DNA from: Paenibacillus sp. FSL W8-0186
GTDB taxonomy: Bacteria > Bacillota > Bacilli > Paenibacillales > Paenibacillaceae
Direction of reading: 5' to 3'
Assembly: GCF_037969765.1 (NCBI RefSeq)
Contig: NZ_CP150207.1
Span: 744,001-808,000 of the forward strand
Length of the DNA stretch: 64,000 bases
The position numbers were made by a program, and so were the translations under genes. This document shows positions 1-9,896 of the stretch, piece after piece (positions within the stretch are counted from its first letter, which is position 1; every line of letters begins with the position of its first letter). The notes under the pieces were generated by a model. The model saw nothing but the letters and a program-made list of their open reading frames with translations. It ran no database searches and had not been told where the DNA came from.

Positions 1-954
1 ATCGTAGGTTATGGGAATTTGGGACGCGGCGTGGAAAAGGCAATCAAGCAAAATCCGGATCTAGAGCTCCGCGCAATTTTTTCGAGAAGAAACCCGGATG
101 AGGTAGCGGCAGCCAGCGGCGTCGTGCATATTTCCGAGTTGGAGAAGTATAAGGGCGATATCGACGTGTTGATTCTTTGTGGAGGTTCGGCCACGGATCT
201 TCCACAGCAAGGGCCTGAGCTGGCCGCTATGTTCAATACGGTGGACAGCTTTGACACACATGCGAAAATTCCTGAGTATTTCGACAAAGTTAACGCATCG
301 GCTTCTCAAGGGGGAAATGTGAGCGTGATCTCGACCGGCTGGGATCCAGGCTTGTTCTCTTTGAACCGCTTGCTTGGACAAGCTATTCTTCCTGAGGGCA
401 ACGAGTATACCTTCTGGGGCAAAGGCGTTAGCCAGGGCCACTCCGACGCGATTCGCCGCGTTGACGGTGTGAAGGGCGGCGTGCAGTATACGATTCCGGT
501 GGAGTCCGCTGTAGACCGTGTGCGCAAAGGGGAAAACCCGGAGCTGTCCACGAGAGAGAAGCATGCGCGGGAATGCTATGTAGTTGCTGAAGAGAGTGCC
601 GATCTCGCACGGATCGAACGTGAAATCAAGGAAATGCCGAACTATTTTGCGGATTATAATACGACGGTGCATTTCATCAGCGAAGAGGAGCTGAAGGCGA
701 ACCACTCCGCTATGCCGCACGGCGGCAACGTGCTGAGAAGCGGCCGCACGGGAGAGAACAACACGCAAATTATCGAATTCGGGTTGAAGCTCGACAGCAA
801 TCCCGAATTTACGGCAAGCGTGCTTGTAGCTTACGCGCGCGCAGCTTACAAGCTGTCCCAAGCTGGCGAGTCCGGGGCAAGAACGGTATTTGACATTCCG
901 TTTGGCCTGCTGTCGCCTAAATCGCCGGAACAGCTTCGCAAAGAATTGCTGTAA
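1..954 (+). CDS. ddh: meso-diaminopimelate D-dehydrogenase, 5' end cut by window
   Basis: The reading frame is open from base 1 and starts inside the dinucleotide-binding motif (GYGNLGRG), so only the first few residues are missing. The protein would reductively aminate tetrahydrodipicolinate to meso-diaminopimelate with NADPH, a one-step branch of lysine and peptidoglycan precursor synthesis in the cytoplasm. Family features visible are the N-terminal Rossmann motif, the CGGSATDLP stretch, STGWDPG, the FWGKGVSQGHSDA segment that lines the substrate site, and the HGGNVLRSG region near the C-terminus. The total of about 318 residues fits the family. A hairpin terminator follows at once, so it is the last gene of its unit. 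Confidence 0.93.
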   Translation: MVGYGNLGRGVEKAIKQNPDLELRAIFSRRNPDEVAAASGVVHISELEKYKGDIDVLILCGGSATDLPQQGPELAAMFNTVDSFDTHAKIPEYFDKVNASASQGGNVSVISTGWDPGLFSLNRLLGQAILPEGNEYTFWGKGVSQGHSDAIRRVDGVKGGVQYTIPVESAVDRVRKGENPELSTREKHARECYVVAEESADLARIEREIKEMPNYFADYNTTVHFISEEELKANHSAMPHGGNVLRSGRTGENNTQIIEFGLKLDSNPEFTASVLVAYARAAYKLSQAGESGARTVFDIPFGLLSPKSPEQLRKELL

Positions 955-969
955 GGCTATGCCTTTGTG

Positions 970-1007
970 GCCGCCTGGGAGAGTGGACCTCCCGGGCGGC
1001 TTTTTAT
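970..1007 (+). terminator. intrinsic terminator of ddh
   Basis: A 12-bp stem (970-981 pairing with 989-1000, one G-T pair) with a short loop is followed by five T. It lies 16 bases after the ddh stop. Confidence 0.85.
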
Positions 1008-1087
1008 TTGCTGGGGCTATGGCTATTGGTGCCAGCAGCCCTACGGTTGTAAGTAGAACGTGAAGGTGCGGGCGATTTCGGGTTGGA

Positions 1088-1220
1088 AGGGGGAGCGGAG
1101 GGGGCGGGCGGATTGGAGTAGGGATGAGTAGGGTGGAGTGGAGTAGGGTAGAGCGGAGTAGAGTGGAGCGGAGTAGGTGGATTGGAGTAGAGTAGAGTAG
1201 AGTAGAGTAGGGCAGAGTGG
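1088..1220. repeat. GAGTAGAGTGGAGTAG low-complexity run
   Basis: Irregular purine-rich tandem units of five and ten bases (GAGTA, GGAGTAGAGT and variants) fill this stretch. No reading frame with coding character crosses it. It is the first of several repeat blocks in the gene-free stretch 1008-2491. Confidence 0.7.
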
Positions 1221-1223
1221 AAT

Positions 1224-1410
1224 GGTTAACGGACCGTAGTTCCGCTATTTGTCCAAAAACACCGAAATTGTTGTGCTAACGGACCGTAGTTCCGCTATTG
1301 CCCCAATAAGCGACTGAAAAGAGGAGTTTAGGGGCAAATAACGCCTTCTGTGTCCGTAAGAATAAGAATGATCGAGTAAATCGCGAAATAGCGGACCTGA
1401 TGTCCGTAAG
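1224..1410. repeat. interspersed TAACGGACC/TCCGCTATT repeat, copy 1
   Basis: Contains two forward copies of a motif reading TAACGGACCGTAGTTCCGCT, then inverted relatives ending in GTCCGTAAG, separated by A-rich spacers of about 40-60 bases. A related element lies at 33654-33839, with the same order of motifs but diverged spacers. This suggests a dispersed, partly palindromic intergenic repeat family of this genome. No coding potential is seen. Confidence 0.65.
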
Positions 1411-1423
1411 CAACCTCCCCTTC

Positions 1424-1830
1424 GAAGTACCAGTGCGCGCCGCCCCAGCTACCTGTCCACGAAGTGCCATTGTGCGCCGTTCCAACTACCTACCTCTCGA
1501 AGTGCCATTGAGCGCCGTTCCAACTACCTACCTCTCGAAGTGCCATTGTGCGCCGTTCCAGCTACCTACCTCTCGAAGTGCCATTGAGCGCCGCCCCAGT
1601 TACCTATCCACGAAGTGCCATTGAGCGCCGTTCCAACTACCTACCTCTCGAAGTGCCATTGAGCGCCGTTCCAACTACCTCCCTCTCGAAGTACCAGTGC
1701 GCGCCGCCCCAGCTACCTACCTCTCGAAGTGCCATTGTTCGCCGTTCCAGCTACCTACCTCTCGAAGTGCCATTGTGCGCCACCCCGGCTACCCCCCCCC
1801 GTCGAAGCTGACTATATGCGCCGTTCCAGC
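1424..1830. repeat. 38-bp tandem repeat array, about 10.7 units
   Basis: Each unit begins GAAGTGCCATTG, continues GCGCCGTTCC, and ends with a CTACCTACCTCTC-type stretch. Units are 37-38 bases, and most differ by only a few substitutions, with two or three subtypes (CCATTG versus CCAGTG, GTTCC versus GCCCC). The last units decay and include a run of nine C. The period is not a multiple of three, so the three frames are used in turn. The apparent frames across it are therefore artefacts of the repeat. Confidence 0.88.
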
Positions 1831-1957
1831 AACTTTAACCTCACACCGACTCTTTGTAATAAACAATCTACGGCTCCTCATAGCGACACATTTTGCCAGG
1901 CGAGCTAACCCAGAGCTTCCATCTACAAACGGCGAACCTGGTCACCCACCTCTTACA

Positions 1958-2003
1958 TTCACACATCCACACATTCACACATCCACACATCCACACATCC
2001 ACA
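1958..2003. repeat. CACATCCA microsatellite
   Basis: Eight- to ten-base units (ACACATCC, ACACATTC) are repeated about five times, followed by a pyrimidine-rich CCCCATCC stretch to about 2030. Confidence 0.7.
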
Positions 2004-2339
2004 ACTCCCAACCTCCCCATCCCCATCCCCACCTCATTTTCCACTCGCACAATCTCCGATGGCTCATTTTGGCGCGACCTAAATTGCCAGCGGAATACCC
2101 CGCAGACTTAGCAATTTAGCAAGCATTACCACAGTGGGAGGCGCCTAAGAAGGCTCAAATGTATGTGATTTTAGTTACAAAGTCTACGATCTATTATGAC
2201 AATTCTGCGAACTCGGGTGCTCCGGACGTTCATTGTGAACAATTATCAAAATCGCTGAATTTGGCGTTTTTTGAGCGAATACGGCTGAATTTCGACTTTT
2301 GGGATGGGGAGGTGAGCAGTGTACAGGCACCCAAATGTA

Positions 2340-2491
2340 AATATATTACATAATTGCCTTTCTCTATGGTTTGTTTTTGTTTTTAACGAATCCTAACATT
2401 GTTCTTAGTTGTAATACTTAAGTTCACGTGACAATTTATCAACCTGTCTCACATCGTGTAACTTACTGCTTAGAAAGGGGTAACGGAATCT
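2340..2491 (+). promoter_or_regulatory. qox leader/promoter region
   Basis: This AT-rich 150 bases precedes qoxA and must hold its promoter, since the gene upstream is 1.5 kb away. A perfect 8-bp palindrome, TCACGTGA, lies at 2424-2431. It is a plausible regulator site but does not match a regulator I can name. The stretch from 2031 to 2340 shows no gene and no clear structure. Confidence 0.35.
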
Positions 2492-3439
2492 ATGAAAAGA
2501 AGAGGGCTGCTGTTAATCGCATTTTCAGCGCTGCTTGTCTTCCTGTCCGGCTGCAATACTTTGAAGGTATTGGACCCGAAAGGACCTGTGGCCAAGACTC
2601 AATCCGACGTCATTATTTTCTCCATCATCACGATGGCGTTTATACTGCTCGTCGTTTATGTGCTTTACGTTTACATGCTGACCAAATATCGGGCTTCCAA
2701 AGCTGCTCCGGACTACGAGCCGCCGCATGACGAAGGAAAGACCTGGCTAGAAATTACCTGGACGGCATTCCCGTTAATTATCGTTATCATTCTTTCGGTG
2801 GTTACGATTCGCAGTACGAATGCGGTCGAGGCTGTACCTAAGGATTATCAAGATCAAAAACCGATGATTATTTACGCGGCTTCCTCCAACTGGAAATGGC
2901 ACTTCAGCTATCCGGAAGAAGGAATCGAAACGGTAAACTACGTAAATATCCCAACCCATCGTCCTGTCGAGTTCCGCCTATATGCGTACGGACCGATTAC
3001 AAGCTTCTGGGTGCCGCAGCTCGGCGGACAGAAATATGCGATGAGCGACATGGTTACGAAGCTGAACCTCGTTGCCGAGCATGAAGGTTCTTTTATGGGC
3101 AAGAATGCGAACTTCTCCGGCGAAGGCTTTGCTCACATGGAATTCGAGGTGCTGGCGATGAACCAGAAGGAATACGACAAATGGGTGGATGAAGTGAAAA
3201 GCACGGCTTCCGAATTGACACCGGACGAATTCCAAACCCTGCTGGACACGAAATTTGTCGGCAGAAAAACCTACTCCTCCACGCACCTGACGTTCTTACC
3301 GCCGCCTGAGGGTGAGCACGCTGGGCATAATCACGGCGACTCTGCCGCGAAATCCGAGCTTGATCAGTTCCAAATCGATCAACCCGGTGCAGAGAACAGC
3401 GGAGGCGGAGAGACGGAACACTCCGGGCACAATCATTAA
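2492..3439 (+). CDS. qoxA: aa3-type quinol oxidase subunit II (lipoprotein)
   Basis: This 315-residue protein is subunit II of a heme-copper menaquinol oxidase. It begins with a lipoprotein signal (lipobox LSGC, acylated Cys21), followed by two membrane helices around residues 45-70 and 88-112 and an extracellular cupredoxin domain. The position where cytochrome c oxidases carry the CuA ligands Cys-x3-Cys reads NFSGEGFAHM without cysteines. This loss of CuA marks a quinol rather than cytochrome c oxidase. The C-terminal tail is His/Gly/Glu-rich (GHNHG, HSGHNH) and could bind metal. It is the first gene of qoxABCD, and an AAAGGGG ribosome site precedes the ATG. Confidence 0.93.
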   Translation: MKRRGLLLIAFSALLVFLSGCNTLKVLDPKGPVAKTQSDVIIFSIITMAFILLVVYVLYVYMLTKYRASKAAPDYEPPHDEGKTWLEITWTAFPLIIVIILSVVTIRSTNAVEAVPKDYQDQKPMIIYAASSNWKWHFSYPEEGIETVNYVNIPTHRPVEFRLYAYGPITSFWVPQLGGQKYAMSDMVTKLNLVAEHEGSFMGKNANFSGEGFAHMEFEVLAMNQKEYDKWVDEVKSTASELTPDEFQTLLDTKFVGRKTYSSTHLTFLPPPEGEHAGHNHGDSAAKSELDQFQIDQPGAENSGGGETEHSGHNH

Positions 3440-3497
3440 TCAGGCTGGAAGAGCAGGACGCTCGCAAGGCAACTAGAACTGGAAAGGAGTAAGCTAA

Positions 3498-5441
3498 ATG
3501 AAATGGGACGAATTTTTCGTCACAGGCGAACCGATGATTTATGGCGCGATGGTCAGTATTGTTATTGTGTCTATCGCGATTGTTGTCGGGCTTACCTATT
3601 TTAAAAAATGGGGCTACCTGTGGCGTGAATGGTTAACAACCGTTGATCATAAAAAAATCGGTATTATGTATATCATTTCTGCACTCATCATGCTATTTCG
3701 GGGCGGCGTAGACGGCCTCTTGATGCGTGCGCAGCTTGCTGTCCCAGAGAACGGATTATTGGACAGCCAGCACTATAACGAAATATTTACGACGCACGGG
3801 GTCATCATGATCCTCTTCATGGCAATGCCGTTTATTATCGGCTTGATGAACGTCGTCGTCCCTCTGCAAATCGGGGCACGGGACGTAGCGTTCCCGCGCC
3901 TGAACGCTGTCAGCTTCTGGCTGTTCTTCGCCGGAGCGATGCTGTTCAACATTTCGTTCGTCATCGGCGGATCGCCGGATGCCGGATGGACGGCTTACTT
4001 CCCGCTGTCGAGCATTGAGTTCAGCCCGACGGTAGGCAATAACTATTACTCCATTGCACTGCAGATTTCCGGACTGGGTACGCTCATGACCGGGGTGAAC
4101 TTCATCGTGACCATTCTCAAAATGCGCGCGCCTGGCATGACGCTGATGCGTATGCCGATGTTCACATGGTCGATTCTGGTTACTTCCGTCATCATCGTAT
4201 TTGCGTTCCCGGTATTGACGATCGCGCTGCTGCTGATGATGCTGGACCGGCAGTTCGGCTCGCAGTTCTTCACCATGGCCAATGGCGGGATGGATATGCT
4301 CTGGGCCAACCTGTTCTGGGTATGGGGGCATCCAGAGGTATACATCGTTATTCTGCCCGCATTCGGTATCTTTAGTGAAGTTATATCAACATTTTCACGC
4401 AAAAATCTGTACGGTTACAAATCAATGGTGTTCAGTATGGTCATCATCTCGCTCCTGTCTTTTGTCGTGTGGGCTCACCACTTCTATACGATGGGACACG
4501 GCGCGATGGTTAACGGTGTCTTCTCTGTGACCACGATGGCGATTGCCATTCCGACCGGGATCAAAATCTTTAACTGGCTCTTTACGATGCATAAAGGACG
4601 CATCGAATTTACGACGCCAATGCTGTATGCTCTTGGCTTTATTCCGATCTTTACGATTGGCGGCGTGACCGGCGTTATGCTGGCCATGGCAAGTGCGGAT
4701 TACCAGTACCACAACACGATGTTCCTAGTAGCCCACTTCCACTACGTATTGATTCCAGGAACAGTCTTTGGGGTTCTGGCGGGAATGTACTACTGGTTCC
4801 CGAAACTGTTCGGCTTCCGCCTGAACGACAAGCAAGGCAAACTGGCTTTCTGGATTATTGTAATAAGCTTCAACGTAACGTTCCTGCCGCTCTTCGCCCT
4901 TGGATTGAATGGGATGACGCGGCGGATGTACACTTACTCCGCAGAGACCGGATTCGGTCCGCTGAACCTGATCGCTTCGATCGGCTCGATCGGTCTGGCC
5001 ATCGGCTTTGCGGTACTCGTCTACAACATTTATTGGAGCTTCCGCTATGCGCCTAGAGAGACGAGCGGCGATCCATGGAATGCACGGACCTTGGAGTGGA
5101 GCACGCCAAGCCCGATTCCTCACTACAACTTTGCGCGCATGCCTGACATTGAAGGCCGCGATGCATTCTGGTTTGCGAAGAAGTCCGGCAAACCTCTGTA
5201 TACTGAGGAATACAGCGACATTCATATGCCTAACAACAGTGGCCAGCCGTTTATTCTGGGTGTGATCTTTATGATCTTCGGATTCTTCATGGTCTTTAAC
5301 TGGTGGGTAGGGGCTGTGATTGGAGCCATAGGCATCTTCGTTATGATGATCATCAGATCCTTTGAACGCGATCACGGACATTATATTCCTGCGAAGGAAG
5401 TTGTGGCGACCGAACAACGATTGCGGGGTGAACAGGTATGA
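3498..5441 (+). CDS. qoxB: aa3-type quinol oxidase subunit I
   Basis: This 647-residue polytopic membrane protein is the catalytic subunit that reduces oxygen to water and pumps protons. The metal ligands are all present: His100 (TTHG, low-spin heme), His278 and cross-linked Tyr282 (HPEVY), His327-His328 (AHHFY, CuB), and His413 and His415 (VAHFHYV, high-spin and low-spin heme). The [13 protein letters not shown] stretch is the classic family signature. The length matches Bacillus QoxB. The gene lies 58 bases after qoxA with an AAGGAG site, and its end overlaps qoxC by 4 bases. Confidence 0.97.
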   Translation: MKWDEFFVTGEPMIYGAMVSIVIVSIAIVVGLTYFKKWGYLWREWLTTVDHKKIGIMYIISALIMLFRGGVDGLLMRAQLAVPENGLLDSQHYNEIFTTHGVIMILFMAMPFIIGLMNVVVPLQIGARDVAFPRLNAVSFWLFFAGAMLFNISFVIGGSPDAGWTAYFPLSSIEFSPTVGNNYYSIALQISGLGTLMTGVNFIVTILKMRAPGMTLMRMPMFTWSILVTSVIIVFAFPVLTIALLLMMLDRQFGSQFFTMANGGMDMLWANLFWVWGHPEVYIVILPAFGIFSEVISTFSRKNLYGYKSMVFSMVIISLLSFVVWAHHFYTMGHGAMVNGVFSVTTMAIAIPTGIKIFNWLFTMHKGRIEFTTPMLYALGFIPIFTIGGVTGVMLAMASADYQYHNTMFLVAHFHYVLIPGTVFGVLAGMYYWFPKLFGFRLNDKQGKLAFWIIVISFNVTFLPLFALGLNGMTRRMYTYSAETGFGPLNLIASIGSIGLAIGFAVLVYNIYWSFRYAPRETSGDPWNARTLEWSTPSPIPHYNFARMPDIEGRDAFWFAKKSGKPLYTEEYSDIHMPNNSGQPFILGVIFMIFGFFMVFNWWVGAVIGAIGIFVMMIIRSFERDHGHYIPAKEVVATEQRLRGEQV

Positions 5442-6034
5442 AAATAGATCATTCAGTACCGCTGGAATATAGTACGGAAGAGAACAAAAACCGCATCTTC
5501 GGCTTCTGGGTATTTCTCGGAGCAGAGATCGTCATGTTCTCCACGCTCTTCGCCGTATATTTCACCTTGTGGAACCGGACCGGCAACGGTCCTACGGCGA
5601 AAGAGATTTTTGAAATCGGACCGGTGCTTATCGAGACCTTCCTGCTTCTGACGAGCAGCTTCACGATCGGTCTGGCGATCAACAGTATGCGGCAAGGCTT
5701 GATGAAAGCGACATTAGGATTTTTTGCAGTCACTTTATTGCTTGGCCTCGGATTCCTGGGCGTCGAGATTTATGAATTCGTTACGTATGTAGGCGAAGGC
5801 GCGACACTGCAAACGAACGCGTTCATGTCCAGCTTATTCACGCTGCTGGGCCTCCACGGGGCGCACGTTACGCTTGGATTGGTGTGGGGCGGCGGATTGA
5901 TGCTGCAAATGAAACGTGAAGGCTTCACGCCGGATACGGCGAACAAGTCGTTCATCTTCTCGCTGTACTGGCACTTCCTGGATGTCGTCTGGATTTTCAT
6001 CTTCAGCTTTGTATACTTGAAAGGATTGATGTGA
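5438..6034 (+). CDS. qoxC: quinol oxidase subunit III
   Basis: This 198-residue membrane protein has five predicted helices and belongs to the cytochrome oxidase subunit III family. It contains the conserved [12 protein letters not shown] start, a central LLTSSFT helix, [11 protein letters not shown], and [11 protein letters not shown] near the C-terminus. It stabilises subunit I and its oxygen and proton channels. Its ATGA start overlaps the qoxB stop, implying translational coupling. The qoxD start follows one base after its stop. Confidence 0.95.
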   Translation: MKIDHSVPLEYSTEENKNRIFGFWVFLGAEIVMFSTLFAVYFTLWNRTGNGPTAKEIFEIGPVLIETFLLLTSSFTIGLAINSMRQGLMKATLGFFAVTLLLGLGFLGVEIYEFVTYVGEGATLQTNAFMSSLFTLLGLHGAHVTLGLVWGGGLMLQMKREGFTPDTANKSFIFSLYWHFLDVVWIFIFSFVYLKGLM

Positions 6035-6035
6035 C

Positions 6036-6320
6036 ATGAAAAAACTGTTCCCGCTTCAACACGTCATGGGATATGTCTCTTCGCTGATCCTTTCGATCGT
6101 TGCACTGACCGTTCTGTTCTTCGATATGTCCTACGGGATGCAAATGACGGTTCTGCTCGTTTGTGCGATCATTCAAATGTCAGTTCAGCTGTTCGTCTTC
6201 ATGCACATCGGCGAGACAGGTACGAAGACATCACTTTATACGAATATCGCGTACGCGCTGTTCGTAGGTCTGGTGACGATTTTCGGTACACTGTTTACGA
6301 TGATCTGGGGATATCAATAA
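6036..6320 (+). CDS. qoxD: quinol oxidase subunit IV
   Basis: This small protein of 94 residues has three membrane helices and matches the QoxD/CyoD type, with FPLQHVMGY at the N-terminus and QLFVFMHIGE in helix 2. It probably helps assemble the CuB site of subunit I. It is the last gene of the operon and is followed by a terminator. Confidence 0.93.
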   Translation: MKKLFPLQHVMGYVSSLILSIVALTVLFFDMSYGMQMTVLLVCAIIQMSVQLFVFMHIGETGTKTSLYTNIAYALFVGLVTIFGTLFTMIWGYQ

Positions 6321-6371
6321 GCGAATAGGCAAGTTTGAGTTTAATAAAGAGCTAGATTTATATAGAAATGA

Positions 6372-6421
6372 GAATCACTCTGATCCAAAGGCGAAAGCCT
6401 GGGGTCAGGGTGATTTTTTTT
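6372..6421 (+). terminator. qox operon terminator
   Basis: A long stem AATCACxCTGAxCC...GGxTCAGxGTGATT with a GCGAAAGC inner loop is followed by eight T. Confidence 0.9.
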
Positions 6422-6569
6422 GCAGCAAATCGTCGGGCGGATGCCCTTCTGGTGAAATAAGGGAATCTGCGGAGTATGGGTTAACTTTTATGAGTCTATG
6501 TCCGAAATATAGGTATGGATGGGTTACATTTACAAAAATAAGATTCGGAGGAAGAAGAGACTACATACG

Positions 6570-7238
6570 ATGAAGTACTTAGATGAACAGATTCTTAGCA
6601 TGAAACAGGAATTAATACATAAGCATGATGAGGCAAAAGCGAGCCAATCCCAATTAACAGATTCAGAGCAAGTAAGCTTAGTGGCGGACAAGAATATGGT
6701 GCTGCGCATCAAAGATGAGGTTATAACCTTCGCCCCTGTGACCGTACTGGATGGAAAAATCGAGGTGAAAATTCCAAAATCCTTTCATCTCATGCCCCTG
6801 GAGCAAGCTAAATTTAAATATCCTTCGGAGCATCGCCCGAAGGTTATTTACACTTCTTCTGAAGGGACCATCAATATGACCTTTAATCCGACAGACACGG
6901 CTTTGGATTTGGAGGAGCTTCCTGATTTTATGGAGCGAATGGCAGATGTGCTGCGATCTGTACAACCCATCCGCAATTGGATAGGGACGGAGTTGATCGT
7001 TAATCCATCCGGCCATTCTATAGGGTGTATTCGCTTTGTAACAGCAGGGGTGGACGGGAACCTATATAACGAAATGCTGCTGTTTATTCTGGAAGGATAC
7101 GTGATCATCGGTGCTTTTAACTGTATGGAGTCCGATAGGGAAGCATGGCTGCCTGTAGCTAAAGTTATAGTCCAGTCGCTTAGAGGTGTCTCTGATTCCT
7201 CCGAGTTGCTGCACAAGGAAGGAGATGCTTCAAGATGA
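6570..7238 (+). CDS. DcrB/EagR-like (DUF1795 fold) chaperone candidate
   Basis: The protein has about 222 residues from the ATG at 6570; an upstream ATG at 6519 is in frame but has no ribosome site. After a charged N-terminal helix comes an alpha/beta domain with the pattern IKIPKSFHLM, KYPSEHRPKVIYT, two amphipathic helices around DFMERMADVL, and a C-terminal strand VIIGAFNCM followed by WLPVAKVIVQSL. This order resembles the DcrB/DUF1795 fold. In Gram-negative type VI secretion, EagR proteins of that fold chaperone effectors with membrane segments. The assignment is my structural reading, not a sequence match. It is first in the island operon and overlaps the spike gene by 4 bases, which supports a loading role. 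Confidence 0.5.
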   Translation: MKYLDEQILSMKQELIHKHDEAKASQSQLTDSEQVSLVADKNMVLRIKDEVITFAPVTVLDGKIEVKIPKSFHLMPLEQAKFKYPSEHRPKVIYTSSEGTINMTFNPTDTALDLEELPDFMERMADVLRSVQPIRNWIGTELIVNPSGHSIGCIRFVTAGVDGNLYNEMLLFILEGYVIIGAFNCMESDREAWLPVAKVIVQSLRGVSDSSELLHKEGDASR

Positions 7239-8650
7239 GTCTGGGATACGATAACATTCTAATTCAGCCATTTGAGAGAATTAACCTGGAACAGCTCACC
7301 TTAACGAAGAAAATAAATGAGCATACCCGGCTGTATTTTACAGGCGTGATTCCGGAAGATATGCGGGACAGCTGCGTAGAAACAACGCACAGCTATACGG
7401 TCATTGAAGTAAGCCAAAAGGATGAGGCAGGCGGCACCACACCATTATTCAGCGGGATTGCACTCTCAGTTGAGGTGAAAGTTGCACGTGATGTCTACTA
7501 TTTGGAGGTAGAGGCTATCTCGCATACCTACCGAATGGACATCAAGCAGCGTACGCGCTCTTTTCAGAATATCAATATGACGATTCCTCAATTGCTGGAA
7601 CAGATTCGCGAGGACTACGAGGGGCTTGATGTGATTGACGGGGCTACTGATGGGGCGAAGATCGGGCGTATTGCCATCCAGTACCAGGAGACGGATTGGG
7701 CTTTCTTAAGACGGTTGGCCTCCCGCTATCATACAAGCTTGATGCCCGCCGCCCGTTTTGATAGTCCGAAGTTTTATTTTGGCATTGAGGATATTCCTGC
7801 ACATGTGGTGCTGGATCATAGCCGTTACACCGTACGCAAGCAAATGCTGCCTTTTCGTTATTTTCAGGAGAATGACCAGGCCAGGCTGACGGAGAACGAC
7901 TTCATTTTTTATGAAGTGGAGACGGACGAGGTGCTGGATTTAGGAGCGCAGTTGAACTTTCAGGGGCACAGCCTATTTGTGATGGAAGCTTATACCGAAA
8001 TGAGACAAGGCCAGTTGAGACACCAATATGTATTGGGATCTTACCAAGGCTTCCGGCAAAAAAGCTACTATCAGGAAAAACTAGCCGGCGCATCGTTAAG
8101 CGGCGTAGTTGTTGACGTGCGCCAGGATCAGGTGCGCATTCATTTGGACTGCGATGAGCAGCAGAAGGTAGATGAGGCATACTGGTTCAACTACTCTACG
8201 GCTTATAGTGCTGAGGGACATACGGGCTGGTATGTGATGCCTGAAATCGGCGATCCCGTTTCGCTATATTTTCCGGGCAGCCGAGAAGAAGATGGAATTG
8301 CGGGGAGTGCTGTCAGACGAAATACGCAAGGAAGCGCCCATAATAAAATTTTGGATCCTCAGAGGAAAATATGGCGAACCCCTCATGGCAAAGAAATTTG
8401 CCTGGGACCCGATGAACTGGTCATTACGGGGAAAGAAGGGGCTATTTATATCAAGCTGAACGATAAGGATGGCATACATATTGTAAGCAACAATGCCGTA
8501 AGCATCTCGGCGGGGGGAGATCTAAGCCTGACGGCTGGGACAACGATGTCACTCTCCGCAGGCAGCGAGCTGCGTATGGATTGCAACGGCAGTTCTATTG
8601 AACTTAGCGGTTCAGCCAAGATGAAGGGCAGCGAAGTGAAATCTAATTAG
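7235..8650 (+). CDS. VgrG/gpD-like spike protein
   Basis: This 471-residue protein has the organisation of phage tail hubs and VgrG. It starts with a beta-barrel hub carrying the family hallmark YQETDWAFLRRLASR (about residues 148-162). A gp5-like OB region follows, with the GWYVMPEIGDPVSLYFP segment around 330. It ends in a repetitive beta-helical needle (SISAGGDLSLTAG, MSLSAGSELRM). Such proteins trimerise at the tip of contractile injection machines. No sheath, tube, baseplate or ATPase gene is in the window, so the machine must be elsewhere or the spike acts in another way. GGAAGGAG precedes the start. Confidence 0.8.
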   Translation: MSLGYDNILIQPFERINLEQLTLTKKINEHTRLYFTGVIPEDMRDSCVETTHSYTVIEVSQKDEAGGTTPLFSGIALSVEVKVARDVYYLEVEAISHTYRMDIKQRTRSFQNINMTIPQLLEQIREDYEGLDVIDGATDGAKIGRIAIQYQETDWAFLRRLASRYHTSLMPAARFDSPKFYFGIEDIPAHVVLDHSRYTVRKQMLPFRYFQENDQARLTENDFIFYEVETDEVLDLGAQLNFQGHSLFVMEAYTEMRQGQLRHQYVLGSYQGFRQKSYYQEKLAGASLSGVVVDVRQDQVRIHLDCDEQQKVDEAYWFNYSTAYSAEGHTGWYVMPEIGDPVSLYFPGSREEDGIAGSAVRRNTQGSAHNKILDPQRKIWRTPHGKEICLGPDELVITGKEGAIYIKLNDKDGIHIVSNNAVSISAGGDLSLTAGTTMSLSAGSELRMDCNGSSIELSGSAKMKGSEVKSN

Positions 8651-8678
8651 CATAAGCGTACCAGGTGGTGTAAACGAA

Positions 8679-9896
8679 ATGGACAAGCCTTTGGAGGGTC
8701 CGGAGCAGCAGGTAAATTTTAATGAGGCAAGGCTCTCTAGTCGTAAAGATTGGGCGGAGATGTTTAAGGCTACGTTAGAACAACGTATTGAGGAATGTGT
8801 ACAGAAATTTAGAGAATATTGCCGCGACATTCGTCAAAAGCAGGTTCAGGGACAAAAAGGCAGCATAAGCTACATCACTTACTCTATGCTGCGAACATCG
8901 TGGCTGGAGCAGCATCCGGTCTATTTAGTCGAGGCCGCCGATGAGTATTGGGTATTTGATGCGAACCCCATTCAATTTGAGTGGGAGATAAGCTGGGCCT
9001 TCTCCTATTGGAGTGATCTACAGCAGCAGCGTCAGGCTGAAGCCGTGGAGCAGCCTTCAGAGGTCGGAATAGAGCAGATCATGCTGGACGCGGCGGCAGA
9101 ACTCCATGCATTTATGGTAAATATGCTTCGTCTGGCGATGAAGCGAGCGGTGCGTACTCCCGAGTTCCAAGCGCTGGATCGTGCAGAGACATTTGAGATT
9201 CGGGCCGGAGAGTATTTGGATCAAAGCGTCTCCGTATACAAAGAAGATCGCCGGAAGCGGGATGTTCAAGAGGTTAAAGCATGGCTGGAATTAAAGGAAG
9301 CGCAGCAGTACGGCTATGAAGCCTTGACGGAGCTTGACCTATCGGAGGGGGACTACAGCCGCTTGGATTTTCGCTATACGGCTTTCCGCAGCATGCAGAT
9401 GGAGAATAGCCGTTTGCAGTATTGCGTGTTGGTGGGTACTGATTGGCAGGATAGCTTGCTTCAACGGGCTGACTTTACCTTCAGCCTGATCTATGGAGCT
9501 GATTTTAGCGGCTGCTCCCTAAGGAATGCTCTGTTGGACAGGGTAATGGGCAGCGTAAGCGATTCAGATTCATGGCTGGAGTGGGAGCCATTAGGATTTA
9601 GCGGGGTGAATTTTACGGGGGCGGATCTGCAGGGAGCTTCTTTTAGAGCAGCTCAGCTTCAAGGTGCGGTATTCCGGGATACCCTGCTGCAGCAGGCTTC
9701 ATTTATCAATGCGGATCTAGCGGCGGCTTGCTTCGAGAATGCCGATCTGACAGGTGCCAGTTTTGCTGGAGCAGATCTGACAGACGTGTCTTTTGATGGC
9801 GCGCGGTTGAGTGGAACTGATTTTACAGGCGCCAATTTGCGGGGTGTGAATATGACGGAGGAACAGCTCCGTGAAGTTAGGAGGCAACTTACGTGA
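8679..9896 (+). CDS. pentapeptide-repeat protein of the spike operon
   Basis: This protein has 405 residues. The N-terminal half (1-210) is helical, with aromatic-rich stretches (WEISWAFSYWSD), and has no family I recognise. The C-terminal half, from about residue 215, holds pentapeptide repeats of the A(D/N)LxG(A/T) type (ADLQGASF, ADLTGASF, GANLRGV), which form a right-handed quadrilateral beta-helix. Its place between two spike genes suggests an adaptor or tip component. Pentapeptide repeats are also known as adaptors in Gram-negative type VI effector clusters, but the role here is inference. Its stop overlaps the next GTG start. Confidence 0.72.
   Translation: MDKPLEGPEQQVNFNEARLSSRKDWAEMFKATLEQRIEECVQKFREYCRDIRQKQVQGQKGSISYITYSMLRTSWLEQHPVYLVEAADEYWVFDANPIQFEWEISWAFSYWSDLQQQRQAEAVEQPSEVGIEQIMLDAAAELHAFMVNMLRLAMKRAVRTPEFQALDRAETFEIRAGEYLDQSVSVYKEDRRKRDVQEVKAWLELKEAQQYGYEALTELDLSEGDYSRLDFRYTAFRSMQMENSRLQYCVLVGTDWQDSLLQRADFTFSLIYGADFSGCSLRNALLDRVMGSVSDSDSWLEWEPLGFSGVNFTGADLQGASFRAAQLQGAVFRDTLLQQASFINADLAAACFENADLTGASFAGADLTDVSFDGARLSGTDFTGANLRGVNMTEEQLREVRRQLT

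Noticed and set aside
1400..1811. Plus-strand frames across the 38-bp array
   Set aside because: The repeat period is not a multiple of three, no ribosome site exists, and all three frames stay open only because the unit lacks stops.
1424..1830. CRISPR array
   Set aside because: Units are contiguous with no unique spacers, and no cas genes are nearby.
6519..6569. Extended N-terminus for the chaperone candidate
   Set aside because: The upstream ATG has no ribosome site and adds a basic stretch unlike the rest of the protein; the GGAGGAAGAAGAG run better serves the ATG at 6570, although its spacing is long.
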